The notes below the pieces were generated by a model. It searched no databases. It saw only the letters and a list, made by a program, of their open reading frames with translations, and was not told the origin of the DNA. Shown here one piece after another: positions 43,220 through 52,476 of a DNA stretch of 64,000 nt. Each line of letters begins with the position of its first letter. Positions within the stretch are counted from its first letter, which is position 1. This stretch comes from Brevundimonas sp. GTDB lineage: Bacteria; Pseudomonadota; Alphaproteobacteria; Caulobacterales; Caulobacteraceae. The DNA lies in NCBI RefSeq assembly GCF_019636155.1, contig NZ_JAHBYB010000008.1, positions 1 through 64,000 of the forward strand. The letters run 5' to 3'. The position numbers and the translations under genes were made by a program.

Positions 43220-46126
43220 TCAGGAGTCCGTCGCGGCGGCCTTCGGTCCCGCCACGGGATCGGCGCCCAGCCCGGCCTGGAAGGCCTCCAGCGCCGCGCG
43301 TCGGGCCGTGACCAGACGGGCCTTAAGGGTGTCGAAATCCGGCGCGCCGACCGCGGCGGCCAGGCGGCGGCGCAGGCCCTCGGGCTCGCTCTCCGGATCC
43401 AGGTCGTCCTCGGACGCGCAGGCCAGGAACTGACGCAGGGACTGCTGCAGGGCCCAGGCCTCGGCCGCCGCCGGTTCGCCGGCCAGGGCCTCCAGGGTCG
43501 AGACGGTCAGGGGATCGCCGGCCGCCGCGGCCTGAATCTGCCGGTACTGGGCCAGGAATTCGGCGTCCACCTGGCCGCCGCGCGACAGCTTCAGATCCCA
43601 GAACCCCCAGGGCGCCCGCTCGCGCGCCATCAGTTCACGCATCCGCCGCACGTCGGCGGCGATGTCGACGCCTGGCCGTGGCCGCCGCAAGGCCTGTTCG
43701 ATCGCGCCCTGGACCGCCCGGCCAAAATCGGGGTCGGACGCCCAGACCAGCCGGGCGCGGGTCAGGGCCATGAACTCCCAGGTGTCGGCCTCGCCGGCGT
43801 AATAGTGATCGAAGGCCGACAGGCGCACCGCCACCGGCCCCTTGGACCCGGTGGGCCGCAGCCGCATGTCCACCTCGTAGAGGCCGCCCTCGGCCGTATG
43901 GGCCGACAGGGCCGCGATCAGCCGCTGGGTGAAGCGGACATAGAAGACCTCCGGCCCCCATCCTCGACCCTCGGACACCGCCTCGGCCGGGGCGTCGTAA
44001 AGGGTGATCAGGTCCAGGTCGGACCCGGCCGTCATCTCGCGCGAGCCGGTCTTGCCCAGGGCGATCACGGCGACCGCTCCGGCGATGGCGCCGCCCTGCC
44101 GCTGGACATCGCCCAGGGCGGCGGGGGCCAGGGCGCGGATCACGGCGTCGGCCAGGTCGGCGTAGGCGCGGCCCACGGCCTCGGGCGCCGCCCGGCCGGT
44201 GATGGTCTGCATGCCGATGCGGAACACCTGCTCGCGATGGATGCGACGCACGGCGTCCATGGCGCCCTCGAAGTCTCCGGCCGAGGCGGCTTCGCCCGAC
44301 AGTTCGGCGACGACGCCTGAATCCTGGTCCAGGTCGCTGGCGAAACGGGCGTCCAGCACCCCGTCCAGGGCCGCCGGCCGCCGGCCCAGCACCCGCGCCA
44401 GCCGGGGCGCGAAGGCCATGACCTCGACCACCAGGTCGAACAGCCTAGGCTGGTTCAGGAACAGGGCCTGGACCTGCACCCCGGCCGACAGGCCCGAGAA
44501 GAAGACGGCGAAGCGGCGGAAGGCCGCGTCGGCCGCCCCGGTGTCGGCCACGGCGGTCAACAGACGCGGCGCCAGGCGGGTGAACAGTTCGCGCCCCTGG
44601 GCCGTACGGGTGGCGGGGATGCGACCGTGATGCCAACTGCGGATCGTATCGGCCACGGCGGCCGGTTCGGCGAACCCCATCCGCGTCAGGGTTTGCAGGG
44701 TCTCGGGATCATTCTCCACACCCGTGAACACCAGGCTGCCATAGGGGGAGGACAGATCCTCTTCATCCTGAAACAGCTCGCCATAGCGGGCGTTGACCCC
44801 GGCCAGCAGCCTCTCGACCTTCGCATCGAAGGCGGTCAGGTCCGCCTCGCCCGCCAGGGCAGCCACGGCGGCGCGGCGCGTGGGATCGGCGGGCAGGACA
44901 TGGGTCTGTTCGTCGTCCAGCATCTGCACCCGATGCTCCAGGGCGCGCAGGCGTTCATAGGCGGCGGTCAGATCGGCGGCCGTTTCCGGCGCGACATGGC
45001 CGGCGGCGGCAAGGGCCTTCAGCGCCTGGACCGTGCGGTTCGAGCGCAGCGACCGGTCGCGCCCGCCCAGGATCAGCTGCTGGGTCTGGGCGAAGAATTC
45101 GATCTCGCGGATGCCGCCGCGACCCAGCTTCAGATTGGCGCCCGCCGCCTCCAGCCCCTCGCCGGTCTTGTGGACGTGGATCTGGCGCTTGATCGACTGG
45201 ACGTCCAGCACCGCCTTGTAGTCCAGGCTGCGCCGCCAGACGTAGGGGACCAGGGCCTTCAGGAAGGCCTCGGCCGCCCGAATGTCGCCCGCCACGGGCC
45301 GGGCCTTGATGAAGGCCGCCCTCTCCCAATTCTGGCCGACGGATTCGTAGTAGGCCAGGGCCATGGGCGCGGCCACGACCGGCGGGGTCGAGGAGGGATC
45401 GGGGCGCAGCCGCAGATCGACGCGGAAGACGTATCCCTCGGCCGTCCGCTCGCTGAGCAGCCCCGCCCAGGCCTGGGCCAGCCGGTCCAGGAATCGCTGC
45501 GGCTCCACCCCCTCGGCCAGGGCCGGGGCCAGGCGGTCGGGATCGTAGAACAGCGACAGGTCGATATCGCTGGAATAGTTCAGCTCATTGGCCCCATGCT
45601 TGCCCATGGCCAGGCCGAACAGGCCGGGCACAGGGCCGGCCGGATCGTCAGGGTCGGAGATCAGCTTGCCGCGCAATCTCTGCTCGCCGGCCACCGAGGC
45701 CAGGGCCGCACGCACCGCCGCATCGGCGAAACGACTCAGGGCGCCGGTCACCGTGTCCAGGTCCCAGACCCCGCCCAGGTCGGACAGGGCGGTCAGAAGA
45801 TGCAGTTCGGCCTTCATCCGCCGCAGGGGCGCGCGAATTTCGTCGGGCGTTCCCTCCGGCGCCCCGACCCGCGCCAGAAGGTCTTCGAGACGGGCGTCGG
45901 GGTCGCTCTGGAGCAGGGCCTGCAGCATCTCGGGCCATCGCCGCGCCAGTCCGGCCAGATAGGGCGAGGCGGAAAACACCGGCGCCAGGGCCGGCCAGGC
46001 CTGATCCAGGAGCGGCGTCCATCCGTGGTCCCGGGCAGCCTCGGCCAGACGCTCAAGCACCCGTTCGGCCGCGCCGGGATCGATGACGGGGCCGCAGGGC
46101 GCCAGCCGCTCCGCCAGCACGGTCAC
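43220..46126 (-). CDS. glnE: Glutamine synthetase adenylyltransferase/deadenylase
   Basis: A 968-residue bifunctional enzyme that adenylylates and deadenylylates glutamine synthetase in nitrogen control. It has two nucleotidyltransferase halves: the N-terminal adenylyl removase (about 1-460) with ELNYSSDIDLSLFYDP, and the C-terminal adenylyltransferase with MTAGSDLDLITLYDAP, each followed by an RLRP motif (VDLRLRPDPSSTPP, VDMRLRPTGSKGP). Length is normal. It overlaps the histidine-kinase gene upstream by 4 nt, so it shares its transcript. Confidence 0.96.
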   Translation of the reverse strand: MTVLAERLAPCGPVIDPGAAERVLERLAEAARDHGWTPLLDQAWPALAPVFSASPYLAGLARRWPEMLQALLQSDPDARLEDLLARVGAPEGTPDEIRAPLRRMKAELHLLTALSDLGGVWDLDTVTGALSRFADAAVRAALASVAGEQRLRGKLISDPDDPAGPVPGLFGLAMGKHGANELNYSSDIDLSLFYDPDRLAPALAEGVEPQRFLDRLAQAWAGLLSERTAEGYVFRVDLRLRPDPSSTPPVVAAPMALAYYESVGQNWERAAFIKARPVAGDIRAAEAFLKALVPYVWRRSLDYKAVLDVQSIKRQIHVHKTGEGLEAAGANLKLGRGGIREIEFFAQTQQLILGGRDRSLRSNRTVQALKALAAAGHVAPETAADLTAAYERLRALEHRVQMLDDEQTHVLPADPTRRAAVAALAGEADLTAFDAKVERLLAGVNARYGELFQDEEDLSSPYGSLVFTGVENDPETLQTLTRMGFAEPAAVADTIRSWHHGRIPATRTAQGRELFTRLAPRLLTAVADTGAADAAFRRFAVFFSGLSAGVQVQALFLNQPRLFDLVVEVMAFAPRLARVLGRRPAALDGVLDARFASDLDQDSGVVAELSGEAASAGDFEGAMDAVRRIHREQVFRIGMQTITGRAAPEAVGRAYADLADAVIRALAPAALGDVQRQGGAIAGAVAVIALGKTGSREMTAGSDLDLITLYDAPAEAVSEGRGWGPEVFYVRFTQRLIAALSAHTAEGGLYEVDMRLRPTGSKGPVAVRLSAFDHYYAGEADTWEFMALTRARLVWASDPDFGRAVQGAIEQALRRPRPGVDIAADVRRMRELMARERAPWGFWDLKLSRGGQVDAEFLAQYRQIQAAAAGDPLTVSTLEALAGEPAAAEAWALQQSLRQFLACASEDDLDPESEPEGLRRRLAAAVGAPDFDTLKARLVTARRAALEAFQAGLGADPVAGPKAAATDS

Positions 46127-47550
46127 GCCGTCTCCGGCGCCGTGGCGGGGGGCAGGACCATGGCCACCCGCAGGCCCGGCCCGAAGCCGTCATAGGCGCC
46201 CGGCCCCTCGTCCAGCATCAGCCGCCCGGCGTGCGCCTCCAGCACCGCCGTGACCAGGGACAGGCCCAGGCCCGACCCGGCCTCGGTCCGGCTGTTGTCC
46301 AGGCGCACGAACCGCTGGATGACCCGCTCCCGATCCTCGGCCGGCACGCCCGGCCCGGTGTCGGTGACGGAGAATTCGATCTCTCCGGACGACCGCCGCC
46401 GCGCCCTCAGCTTCACCGCCCCGCCAGCCGGTGTGTATTTGATGGCGTTGTCGATCAGATTGGCCAGAGCCTGGGCCAGGAAAGGCCGGTTGGCCTCGAT
46501 CGTCAGACCGCGTTCGATCTCGGCCGAGAATTCCATCCCCTTCTCCTCGGCCGCCGGTTCGTAGAGTTCGGCCATGTCGGCGGCCAGGTCGGCGGCGTCG
46601 AACACCACCGGATCGGGCGTGCGGCCGGCCGCCGCCTGAAGCCGGGCGATGGCCAGGACGGTGTTGAAGGTCTTCAGCAGGGCGTCCGCTTCGTCCAGAG
46701 CCACCTGCAGGGCGTCGACCCCGTCGATCCGTCCGGCCTCGGCGTCGATCAGGGCGACCTCCAGCCGCGCCCGCATCCGCGTCAGGGGCGAGCGCAGGTC
46801 GTGGGCGATGGCGTCCCCGGCGTGGCGGATCGAGGCCATGGAGACCTCCAGCCGGTCCAGCATCTGGTTCAGCCCGGCGCCCAATTCGTCCAGTTCGTCG
46901 CCCGAGCGGCGCACTTCCGCCCGGGCCTTGAGGTCGCCGTTCTGGACCGCGTGGACGACCCGGTTCAGCCGCCCCATCGACCGTTCGACGTTGCGGCTGA
47001 CGATCAGCCCGCCTCCGGCCCCCAGCAGGACCACCAGCAGCATGGCCGTCCACAGGGCCTGGGTCAGGCGGTTCAGATATTCCTCGGTGTCGCCGATGTC
47101 TTGACCGACGAACAGGATTTCGCCGCCCGTCAGCTTCATCTCGACCCCCATGGCCTGGCGGCGACGGACGCGGCCTTCCTCGTCCGTGTCGGTCAGGCGG
47201 AAGGTGCTCCACTGGCTGGCGCTTCCGTCCTCGGCGGGCTCGATCGGCGATTCAGAGACATTGCCGGTGATCGCCGTCCGGTCCGGCCGCATCAGCAGAT
47301 ACAGGTGCGGCCCTCCGCGAATGGTGCGTTCGACCAGGGCCTGGTTCAGGGCGTCGACGCCCCGCGCGCGATACAGAGACGCCAGAACCCCGACCTCGGT
47401 GCGGACGTCCGCTTCGGCCCGCGCCCGGGCTTCGCCGGCGGAGGCCACATAGACCCAGGCCAGCACCGACCCCGCCGCCGCCGCGAACAGCGCCAGGAAC
47501 AGCAGCGTCAGCCGGAAGGGGGTGCGGCGAAAGAGGGATGGAAGGCGCAT
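46123..47550 (-). CDS. Sensor histidine kinase
   Basis: A 475-residue inner-membrane kinase. Two transmembrane helices (about 13-36 and 167-187) enclose a periplasmic sensor of about 130 residues. HAMP about 188-240; HisKA with H250 in AIAHDLRSPLTRM; ATPase domain with NLIDNAIKYTP and DTGPGVPAEDRERVIQRFVRLDNSRTEAGSGLGLSL. It partners the response regulator encoded just upstream. glnE follows with a 4-nt overlap. An inverted-repeat element separates it from the regulator gene. The signal is unknown; the degP-linked position suggests envelope stress. Confidence 0.93.
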   Translation of the reverse strand: MRLPSLFRRTPFRLTLLFLALFAAAAGSVLAWVYVASAGEARARAEADVRTEVGVLASLYRARGVDALNQALVERTIRGGPHLYLLMRPDRTAITGNVSESPIEPAEDGSASQWSTFRLTDTDEEGRVRRRQAMGVEMKLTGGEILFVGQDIGDTEEYLNRLTQALWTAMLLVVLLGAGGGLIVSRNVERSMGRLNRVVHAVQNGDLKARAEVRRSGDELDELGAGLNQMLDRLEVSMASIRHAGDAIAHDLRSPLTRMRARLEVALIDAEAGRIDGVDALQVALDEADALLKTFNTVLAIARLQAAAGRTPDPVVFDAADLAADMAELYEPAAEEKGMEFSAEIERGLTIEANRPFLAQALANLIDNAIKYTPAGGAVKLRARRRSSGEIEFSVTDTGPGVPAEDRERVIQRFVRLDNSRTEAGSGLGLSLVTAVLEAHAGRLMLDEGPGAYDGFGPGLRVAMVLPPATAPETA

Positions 47551-47558
47551 GATGGCTT

Positions 47559-47695
47559 AGCGACGAGTGGCGAGTGGCGAGTGGCGAGACATCAGCAATC
47601 CGTGAAGCCGAGTTCGAGCGTGACAGCGAGTTGAAATTCGAACCCGCTCATCTTCGGCTCCTCACACTCCTTCTCGCCACTCGCCACTCGTCGCT
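47559..47695. repeat. Intergenic element with perfect 23-bp inverted ends
   Basis: A 137-bp element between the kinase and regulator genes. Its ends (47559-47581 and 47673-47695) are perfect 23-bp inverted repeats built of the unit CGAGTGG. A second inverted pair (GTGAAGCCGAG and CTTCGGCTCCTCAC) lies inside. The transcript of the operon would fold into a long hairpin here. No coding potential is seen. Confidence 0.8.
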
Positions 47696-47699
47696 GCTC

Positions 47700-48371
47700 T
47701 CACGCCTCCAGCCGGTAGCCCGCCCCGCGCACAGTCTGCAGCATGGCCTTGTCGAAGCCCTTGTCGATCTTGGAGCGCAGGCGGCTGATATGGACGTCGA
47801 TGACATTGGTCTGGGGGTCGAAATGATACTCCCACACCTTTTCCAGCAGCATGGTGCGGGTCACCGACTGGCCGGCATGGCGCATCAGGAATTCCAGCAG
47901 CTGGAACTCGCGCGGCTGCAGGTCGATCTCGCGGCCGGCGCGGTGCACGGTGCGGCCGATCAGGTTCATCTCCAGGTCGCCGACCTTCAGCACGGTGGCG
48001 ACCGAGCCGGTCTCGCGGCGGCGCGACAGGGCCTCGACCCGGGCGATCAGCTCGGCGAAGGCGTAGGGCTTGACCAGGTAGTCGTCGGCCCCGGCCTTCA
48101 GCCCCGTGACCCGATCCTCGACCTCGCCCAGGGCCGACAGGAACAGGACCGGGGTCTGGTCGCCGTCACGGCGCAGGGTCTCGACCATGCCGACGCCGTC
48201 CAGGCGCGGCATCATCCGATCGACCACATAGACATCATAGCCGCCCTTCTGGGCCTCCAGCAGGCCGAAGGCGCCATCGACGGCGTGCACCGCCTCGTGC
48301 CCCGCCTCGGTCAGGCCGCGCATCATGGCGGCGGCGGCTTCGGTGTCGTCCTCGACCACCAGTATGCGCAT
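47700..48371 (-). CDS. OmpR/PhoB-family response regulator
   Basis: A 223-residue DNA-binding regulator. The receiver domain has MRILVVEDDTEAA, phosphoacceptor D51 (VYVVDRMMPRLDG), and switch residues LFLSALGEV and DYLVKPYAF. The C-terminal winged helix has LQPREFQLLEFLMRHAGQSVTRTMLLEKVWEYHFDPQTNVIDVHISRLRSKID. It pairs with the kinase at 46123-47550 and follows degP (87 bp gap). The close DegP link resembles CpxR or ChvI settings; its targets may include degP itself. Confidence 0.95.
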   Translation of the reverse strand: MRILVVEDDTEAAAAMMRGLTEAGHEAVHAVDGAFGLLEAQKGGYDVYVVDRMMPRLDGVGMVETLRRDGDQTPVLFLSALGEVEDRVTGLKAGADDYLVKPYAFAELIARVEALSRRRETGSVATVLKVGDLEMNLIGRTVHRAGREIDLQPREFQLLEFLMRHAGQSVTRTMLLEKVWEYHFDPQTNVIDVHISRLRSKIDKGFDKAMLQTVRGAGYRLEA

Positions 48372-48458
48372 CTTTGCTGCCTCAATTACAGAATCGCCGC
48401 CGATACTAGCGCATCGGCGGCGATCCCGTGAGTTACGGCTTTGTCAGGCCGCGCCGGC

Positions 48459-50027
48459 CTATTCGGCGTCGGGCAGGTCCAGCACCACCGGCGCATTGCC
48501 CTGGGGCGTGCGGACCAGCAGGAACAGGGTCTTGCGGCCCGCCTGGCGCGCCGCCTCGACCTGGGACCGGACATCGGCCACCGAACGCACGGCGGTCTGG
48601 CCGGCGCGGGTGATGACGATGCCGGCGGTGAAGCGGCGGTCGCCGCCGCGCGCCACGCCGGTCACCACGGCGCCCTCGACATCGGCCGGGATGCCATAGC
48701 GCTGGCGCAGGGCAGGGGTCAGGTCGGCCAGGTTCAGGCCGGCGACGACCTGTCCGGTCGGCGCCGTCGGCTTGGCCGGGTCGGCGCCCTCGTCGGTGGA
48801 GGTGCGCGGATTGTTCAGCTCGCTTTCCGGCGGGCGGGCGTCGGCGCGGATGGTCACCGTCTGGCGCCGTCCGTCGCGCAGGACGTCCAGCCGCAGCGTC
48901 TGGCCCGGCGCAACCTGGGCCACCTGACGGGTCAGGTCGGTGTTGCTGTTGACCCTCTGGCCGTTGATGGCGGTGACGACGTCGCCGGCGCGCAGGCCGC
49001 CGCGCTCGCCGGGGCCGCCCGGATTGACGTCATTGATGAAGGCGCCGCGCTGGTCGGCCGGCAGGCCCATGCCCTCGGCCATCTCGCGGCTGAAGGTGCC
49101 GACGGTGACGCCGATATAGCCGCGCTGGATCGCCTCGCCGCGCATCAGCCGGTCGACGATGGGCTTGGCCACCGAGACCGGGATGGCGAAGCCGATGCCG
49201 ACCGAGTTGCCGGTCGGGGAGTAGATGGCCGTGTTCACCCCGATGACCCGGCCGTAGATGTCGAAGGTCGGGCCGCCCGAGTTGCCGGTGTTGATGGCCG
49301 CGTCGATCTGCAGATAGTCGACATAGTTGCTGCTGCGCTCGGCCGGGATATTGCGGCCGCGCGCCGAGACGATGCCGGCCGTGGCCGTGCCGCCCAGGCC
49401 GAAGGGGTTGCCCACGGCGATGACCCAGTCGCCGACGCGGGGGTCGTTCTCTTCCTCGAAGGCGACGAAGGAAAAGTCGTTTCCATCCACCTTCAGCACC
49501 GCCAGGTCCGTGCCCTCGTCCCGCCCGACGACGCGGGCCGGCATCTCGCGCTGGTCCGACAGGACGACGGTGATTTCCGAAGCGTTCTCGATGACGTGGT
49601 TGTTGGTGACGATGTAGCCGTCGCGGCTGATGAAGAAGCCCGAGCCGGCGCCGCGGCCCATGATGGCGTCGTCATCCTCGCCCTCGCCCTCGCCGCCGTC
49701 GGGCGTGGCGCCCTGGGGCAGGGGCACGGTGAAGGGGGTGCCCGGAATCTGGAACATGCCGCCGCCGCGCGGACGTTCGATGCGGGTCTCGGTGTTGATC
49801 TGGACCACCGCCGGGGCGACCTGGTCGAAGATCTGGGCGAAGGACAGGGGCGCGCCCTGCGGCGGGGCGAAGGCCGCACCCGCGGCGCCCGACGACGGAA
49901 CGATGCGTCCCGCCTCGATCGGCGCGGCATGGGCCCCGGGCCAGGAAATGACGCCGCCCGCGGTGGCCGCGGCGGCGAACGTCAGGCCGACAGCGGCCCC
50001 CAGGATGAACTCCTTGCGCTTCAGCAT
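48459..50027 (-). CDS. degP: DegP/DegQ-type periplasmic serine protease (Do)
   Basis: A 522-residue periplasmic protease/chaperone with a signal anchor at the N-terminus (MLKRKEFILGAAVGLTFAAAATAGG). The trypsin-like domain has H144 (TNNHVIEN), D174 (GTDLAVLK) and S250 (GNSGGPTF). Two PDZ domains follow (about 290-385 and 430-515), the second with GAVVTGVARGGD. The acidic loop GGEGEGEDDDA near 111-121 is in the LA-loop position. It is the first gene of a probable degP-regulator-kinase-glnE operon and removes misfolded envelope proteins. MLKRKEF at 50027 is the start. Confidence 0.95.
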   Translation of the reverse strand: MLKRKEFILGAAVGLTFAAAATAGGVISWPGAHAAPIEAGRIVPSSGAAGAAFAPPQGAPLSFAQIFDQVAPAVVQINTETRIERPRGGGMFQIPGTPFTVPLPQGATPDGGEGEGEDDDAIMGRGAGSGFFISRDGYIVTNNHVIENASEITVVLSDQREMPARVVGRDEGTDLAVLKVDGNDFSFVAFEEENDPRVGDWVIAVGNPFGLGGTATAGIVSARGRNIPAERSSNYVDYLQIDAAINTGNSGGPTFDIYGRVIGVNTAIYSPTGNSVGIGFAIPVSVAKPIVDRLMRGEAIQRGYIGVTVGTFSREMAEGMGLPADQRGAFINDVNPGGPGERGGLRAGDVVTAINGQRVNSNTDLTRQVAQVAPGQTLRLDVLRDGRRQTVTIRADARPPESELNNPRTSTDEGADPAKPTAPTGQVVAGLNLADLTPALRQRYGIPADVEGAVVTGVARGGDRRFTAGIVITRAGQTAVRSVADVRSQVEAARQAGRKTLFLLVRTPQGNAPVVLDLPDAE

Positions 50028-50180
50028 ACGCACCTCAGATCCTTCCTTCACGGGCGGATCGCACCGCCCCTGGCGTCATATAGGCCCCGTCTCGTGCGCC
50101 AGCCAACCGGGGTAAACACGAGGATGAGACCTCGTCAGAGTTCGTCATATGGCGAAGTTGCGGCAAGACCGCGGCGTTGC

Positions 50181-51104
50181 CTAAGGAAGCTCGGCGCCCT
50201 GGGCCAGGGCGCGGCGTTCGATCCGATGGCGCATCAGGGCGCCCAGGGCGAAGACCCCGGCGCCGCCCCAGATGAAGACGAAGCTGACGGCCCGCAGCGG
50301 CGTCAGGGCCTCGCCCGTCATCACGCCCACGGCGAACTGAAGGGTGGGGGCGACGAACTGGATGAAGCCTAGCGTCGACAGGGGCATGCGCCGCGCCGCC
50401 CAGGCGAACAGGGCCAGGGGCAGGACCGTCGCCGGACCGTTGGAAAGGGCCCACGGCAGATGGACGGGATCTTCGAAGCCCACGCCTTGCCCGGCCCGCG
50501 CCAGCCAGACCAGCCACAGCACCCCCAGGGGCGCCAGCAGCAGGCATTCCACCAGCAGTCCGGCCTGAGCCTCGACGGGCGCGCGCTTGCGGATCACCCC
50601 ATAGGCGGCGAACGACAGGGCCAGGAACAGGGATATCCAGGGCGGGCGTCCCAGGGCCAGGGCCTGCAGCAGGACCCCGACCGCCGCCAGTCCCACCGCG
50701 ACCCAGCCGAAACGGTCCATCCGCTCGCGGAACAACCACAGGCCGAAGACCATGTTCAGAAGCGGGTTCAGATAGTAGCCGAGGCTGGCCTCCAGGGTCG
50801 CATGATGGGTGGTGGCCCAGACATAGACGCCCCAGTTGGTCCCGATCAGCAGGGTCGAGACCGCAAGCCAGCCCAGCAGACGCGGATTGCGGAATACGGC
50901 CGCGACCTGTCCGCCCTGGCGCGCGGCCAGCACCAGAAGGGCGGCCGCCGGCGCGGCCCAGACGGTGCGGTGCGCCAGAATCTCCATGGCGTCGAAGCCC
51001 GCAGCATGCTGGCCGATGAACAGCAGGGGCATCAGCCCCCACATGATATAGCAGCCGAAGGCCGACAGCAGGGCGGCGCGTGGGTTGTCGGACGGGGAGG
51101 TCAT
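50181..51104 (-). CDS. rarD: RarD-type EamA permease
   Basis: A 307-residue inner-membrane protein with ten predicted helices in two EamA halves. The RarD signature YIMWGLMPLLFIGQHAAGFDAMEILAHRTVWA opens the protein; TNWGVYVWATTHHATLEASLGYYLNPL is a second family motif. It is probably a metabolite exporter; E. coli RarD is linked to chloramphenicol sensitivity by annotation, but the substrate is not known. Flanked by degP (same strand) and a palindromic repeat upstream. Confidence 0.92.
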   Translation of the reverse strand: MTSPSDNPRAALLSAFGCYIMWGLMPLLFIGQHAAGFDAMEILAHRTVWAAPAAALLVLAARQGGQVAAVFRNPRLLGWLAVSTLLIGTNWGVYVWATTHHATLEASLGYYLNPLLNMVFGLWLFRERMDRFGWVAVGLAAVGVLLQALALGRPPWISLFLALSFAAYGVIRKRAPVEAQAGLLVECLLLAPLGVLWLVWLARAGQGVGFEDPVHLPWALSNGPATVLPLALFAWAARRMPLSTLGFIQFVAPTLQFAVGVMTGEALTPLRAVSFVFIWGGAGVFALGALMRHRIERRALAQGAELP

Positions 51105-51124
51105 CGGGGCCTGTCGATTCTGTT

Positions 51125-51272
51125 CCTTCTCCCCTCGGGGGAGAAGGTGTCATGCAGCGCATGGCGGATGAAGGGGACGCCGGTTTGACCTCGTTTCCGG
51201 ACGAAGCGAGCGGCGACCAGCCCCCTCATCCGAGCGCCTCCAGCGCCCACCTTCTCCCCCGAGGGGAGAAGG
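51125..51272. repeat. Dispersed intergenic palindromic repeat, copy 2
   Basis: A 148-bp element with perfect 25-bp inverted ends starting CCTTCTCCCCTCGGGGGAG; the interior has GGATGAAGGGG facing CCCCCTCATCC. It is homologous to copy 1 at 107-263. It lies between rarD and asd on the minus strand. Confidence 0.85.
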
Positions 51273-51284
51273 CCGTGGCGGTCT

Positions 51285-52331
51285 TCAAACGGTGATCGAG
51301 CGGTAGCCGTCCGAAGGCTTGAGGGTCCCGGTCTCGTCCAGAAGCTGGGCGATCTGGACCGCGTTCAGGGCCGCGCCCTTGCGCAGATTGTCCGACACGA
51401 CCCACAGCATCAGACCGTTCTCGACCGACGGATCCTTGCGGATGCGGCTGACATAGACGGCGAACTCGCCCGCCGCATCGACGGGGGTGACGTATCCATC
51501 GTGTTCCTGCTTGTCGATCACCTGGACGCCGGGGGCGTCGCGTAGGATGGCGCGGGCCTCGTCCGGGGCGATCGGCCGGTCGAACTCCAGGGCCACCGCC
51601 TCGGAATGGCCGACGAAGACGGGCACGCGGACGCAGGTGACCGTCAGCCGGATGTCGGGGTCCAGCATCTTGTGCGTCTCGGCCCACATCTTGGCCTCCT
51701 CGTCGGTGAAGCCGTCGTCACGGAAGTCGCCGATCATCGGAATGACGTTGAAGGCGATCTGCTTGGGGAATTTCTTCGGCGTGGCGTCGCCCAGGCCGTA
51801 GATGGCCTTGGTCTGGGTCCACAGCTCGTCCATCCCTTCCTTCCCGGCGCCCGAGACGGACTGATAGGTAGAGACCACGGCGCGGGTGATCTTCGCCGCG
51901 TCGTGCAGGGGCTTCAGCGCGGTGACCAGCTGGATGGTCGAGCAGTTGGGGTTGGCGATGATGTTCTTCTTCGTCGCCAGCTTGACGTCGTCCGGGTTCA
52001 CTTCCGGCACGATCAGCGGCACCTCCGGGTCCATGCGGAAGGCGCTGGAGTTGTCGATGACGATGGGGCCGGCCTTGCCGATCCTTTCCGACCAGGCCTT
52101 GGACACCTCCTTGCCGGCGCTCATCAGCACGATGTCGACCTTGGAGAAGTCGAAACCTTCCAGATCCTGGCATTTCACGGTCCGCTCGCCGAAGGCCACT
52201 TCGACACCCTTGGATTTGCGCGAGGCGATGGCGTGCAGTTCCGACACGGGGAATTGCACCTCCTCCAGGATGTTCAGCATCTCCTGGCCGACATTGCCGG
52301 TGGCCCCCACGACGGCGACGCGATAGCTCAT
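51285..52331 (-). CDS. asd: Aspartate-semialdehyde dehydrogenase
   Basis: A 348-residue NADP enzyme reducing aspartyl phosphate to the semialdehyde, between the kinase and dehydrogenase steps of ThrA. YRVAVVGATGNVGQEMLNIL is the NADP fold; the catalytic Cys is in NPNCSTIQLV; FNVIPMIGDF and the Arg/His region MLDPDIRLTVTCVRVPVFVGHSEAV follow. Length is normal. It is 41 kb from thrA and feeds threonine, methionine, lysine and diaminopimelate synthesis. Confidence 0.96.
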   Translation of the reverse strand: MSYRVAVVGATGNVGQEMLNILEEVQFPVSELHAIASRKSKGVEVAFGERTVKCQDLEGFDFSKVDIVLMSAGKEVSKAWSERIGKAGPIVIDNSSAFRMDPEVPLIVPEVNPDDVKLATKKNIIANPNCSTIQLVTALKPLHDAAKITRAVVSTYQSVSGAGKEGMDELWTQTKAIYGLGDATPKKFPKQIAFNVIPMIGDFRDDGFTDEEAKMWAETHKMLDPDIRLTVTCVRVPVFVGHSEAVALEFDRPIAPDEARAILRDAPGVQVIDKQEHDGYVTPVDAAGEFAVYVSRIRKDPSVENGLMLWVVSDNLRKGAALNAVQIAQLLDETGTLKPSDGYRSITV

Positions 52332-52348
52332 CTTTGTTGGTCCTTCGG

Positions 52349-52390
52349 ACGCCCTACCGCTCGCCGCGCGGCGGCTTGCTGCTTGAGGGC
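52349..52390 (-). repeat. Third copy of the short CCCTCAAGCAGC repeat
   Basis: In reverse orientation this carries GCCCTCAAGCAGCAAGC, a CGCGCGGCG core, GAGCGGTAGGGC and ends at GT; it matches the two copies at 28221-28317. It lies directly upstream of asd. Confidence 0.6.
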
Positions 52391-52476
52391 GGAATTTGTG
52401 CGTTCCAGCGATGTAGGCTTTCGCAGGCGCGAAGCAATCGCTTTTCAGGGGCGGCGGGCGCCTTTATTCGGGGGCC

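Noticed and set aside
44627-46195. 522-codon frame antisense to glnE
   Set aside because: Shadow of glnE; no motifs.
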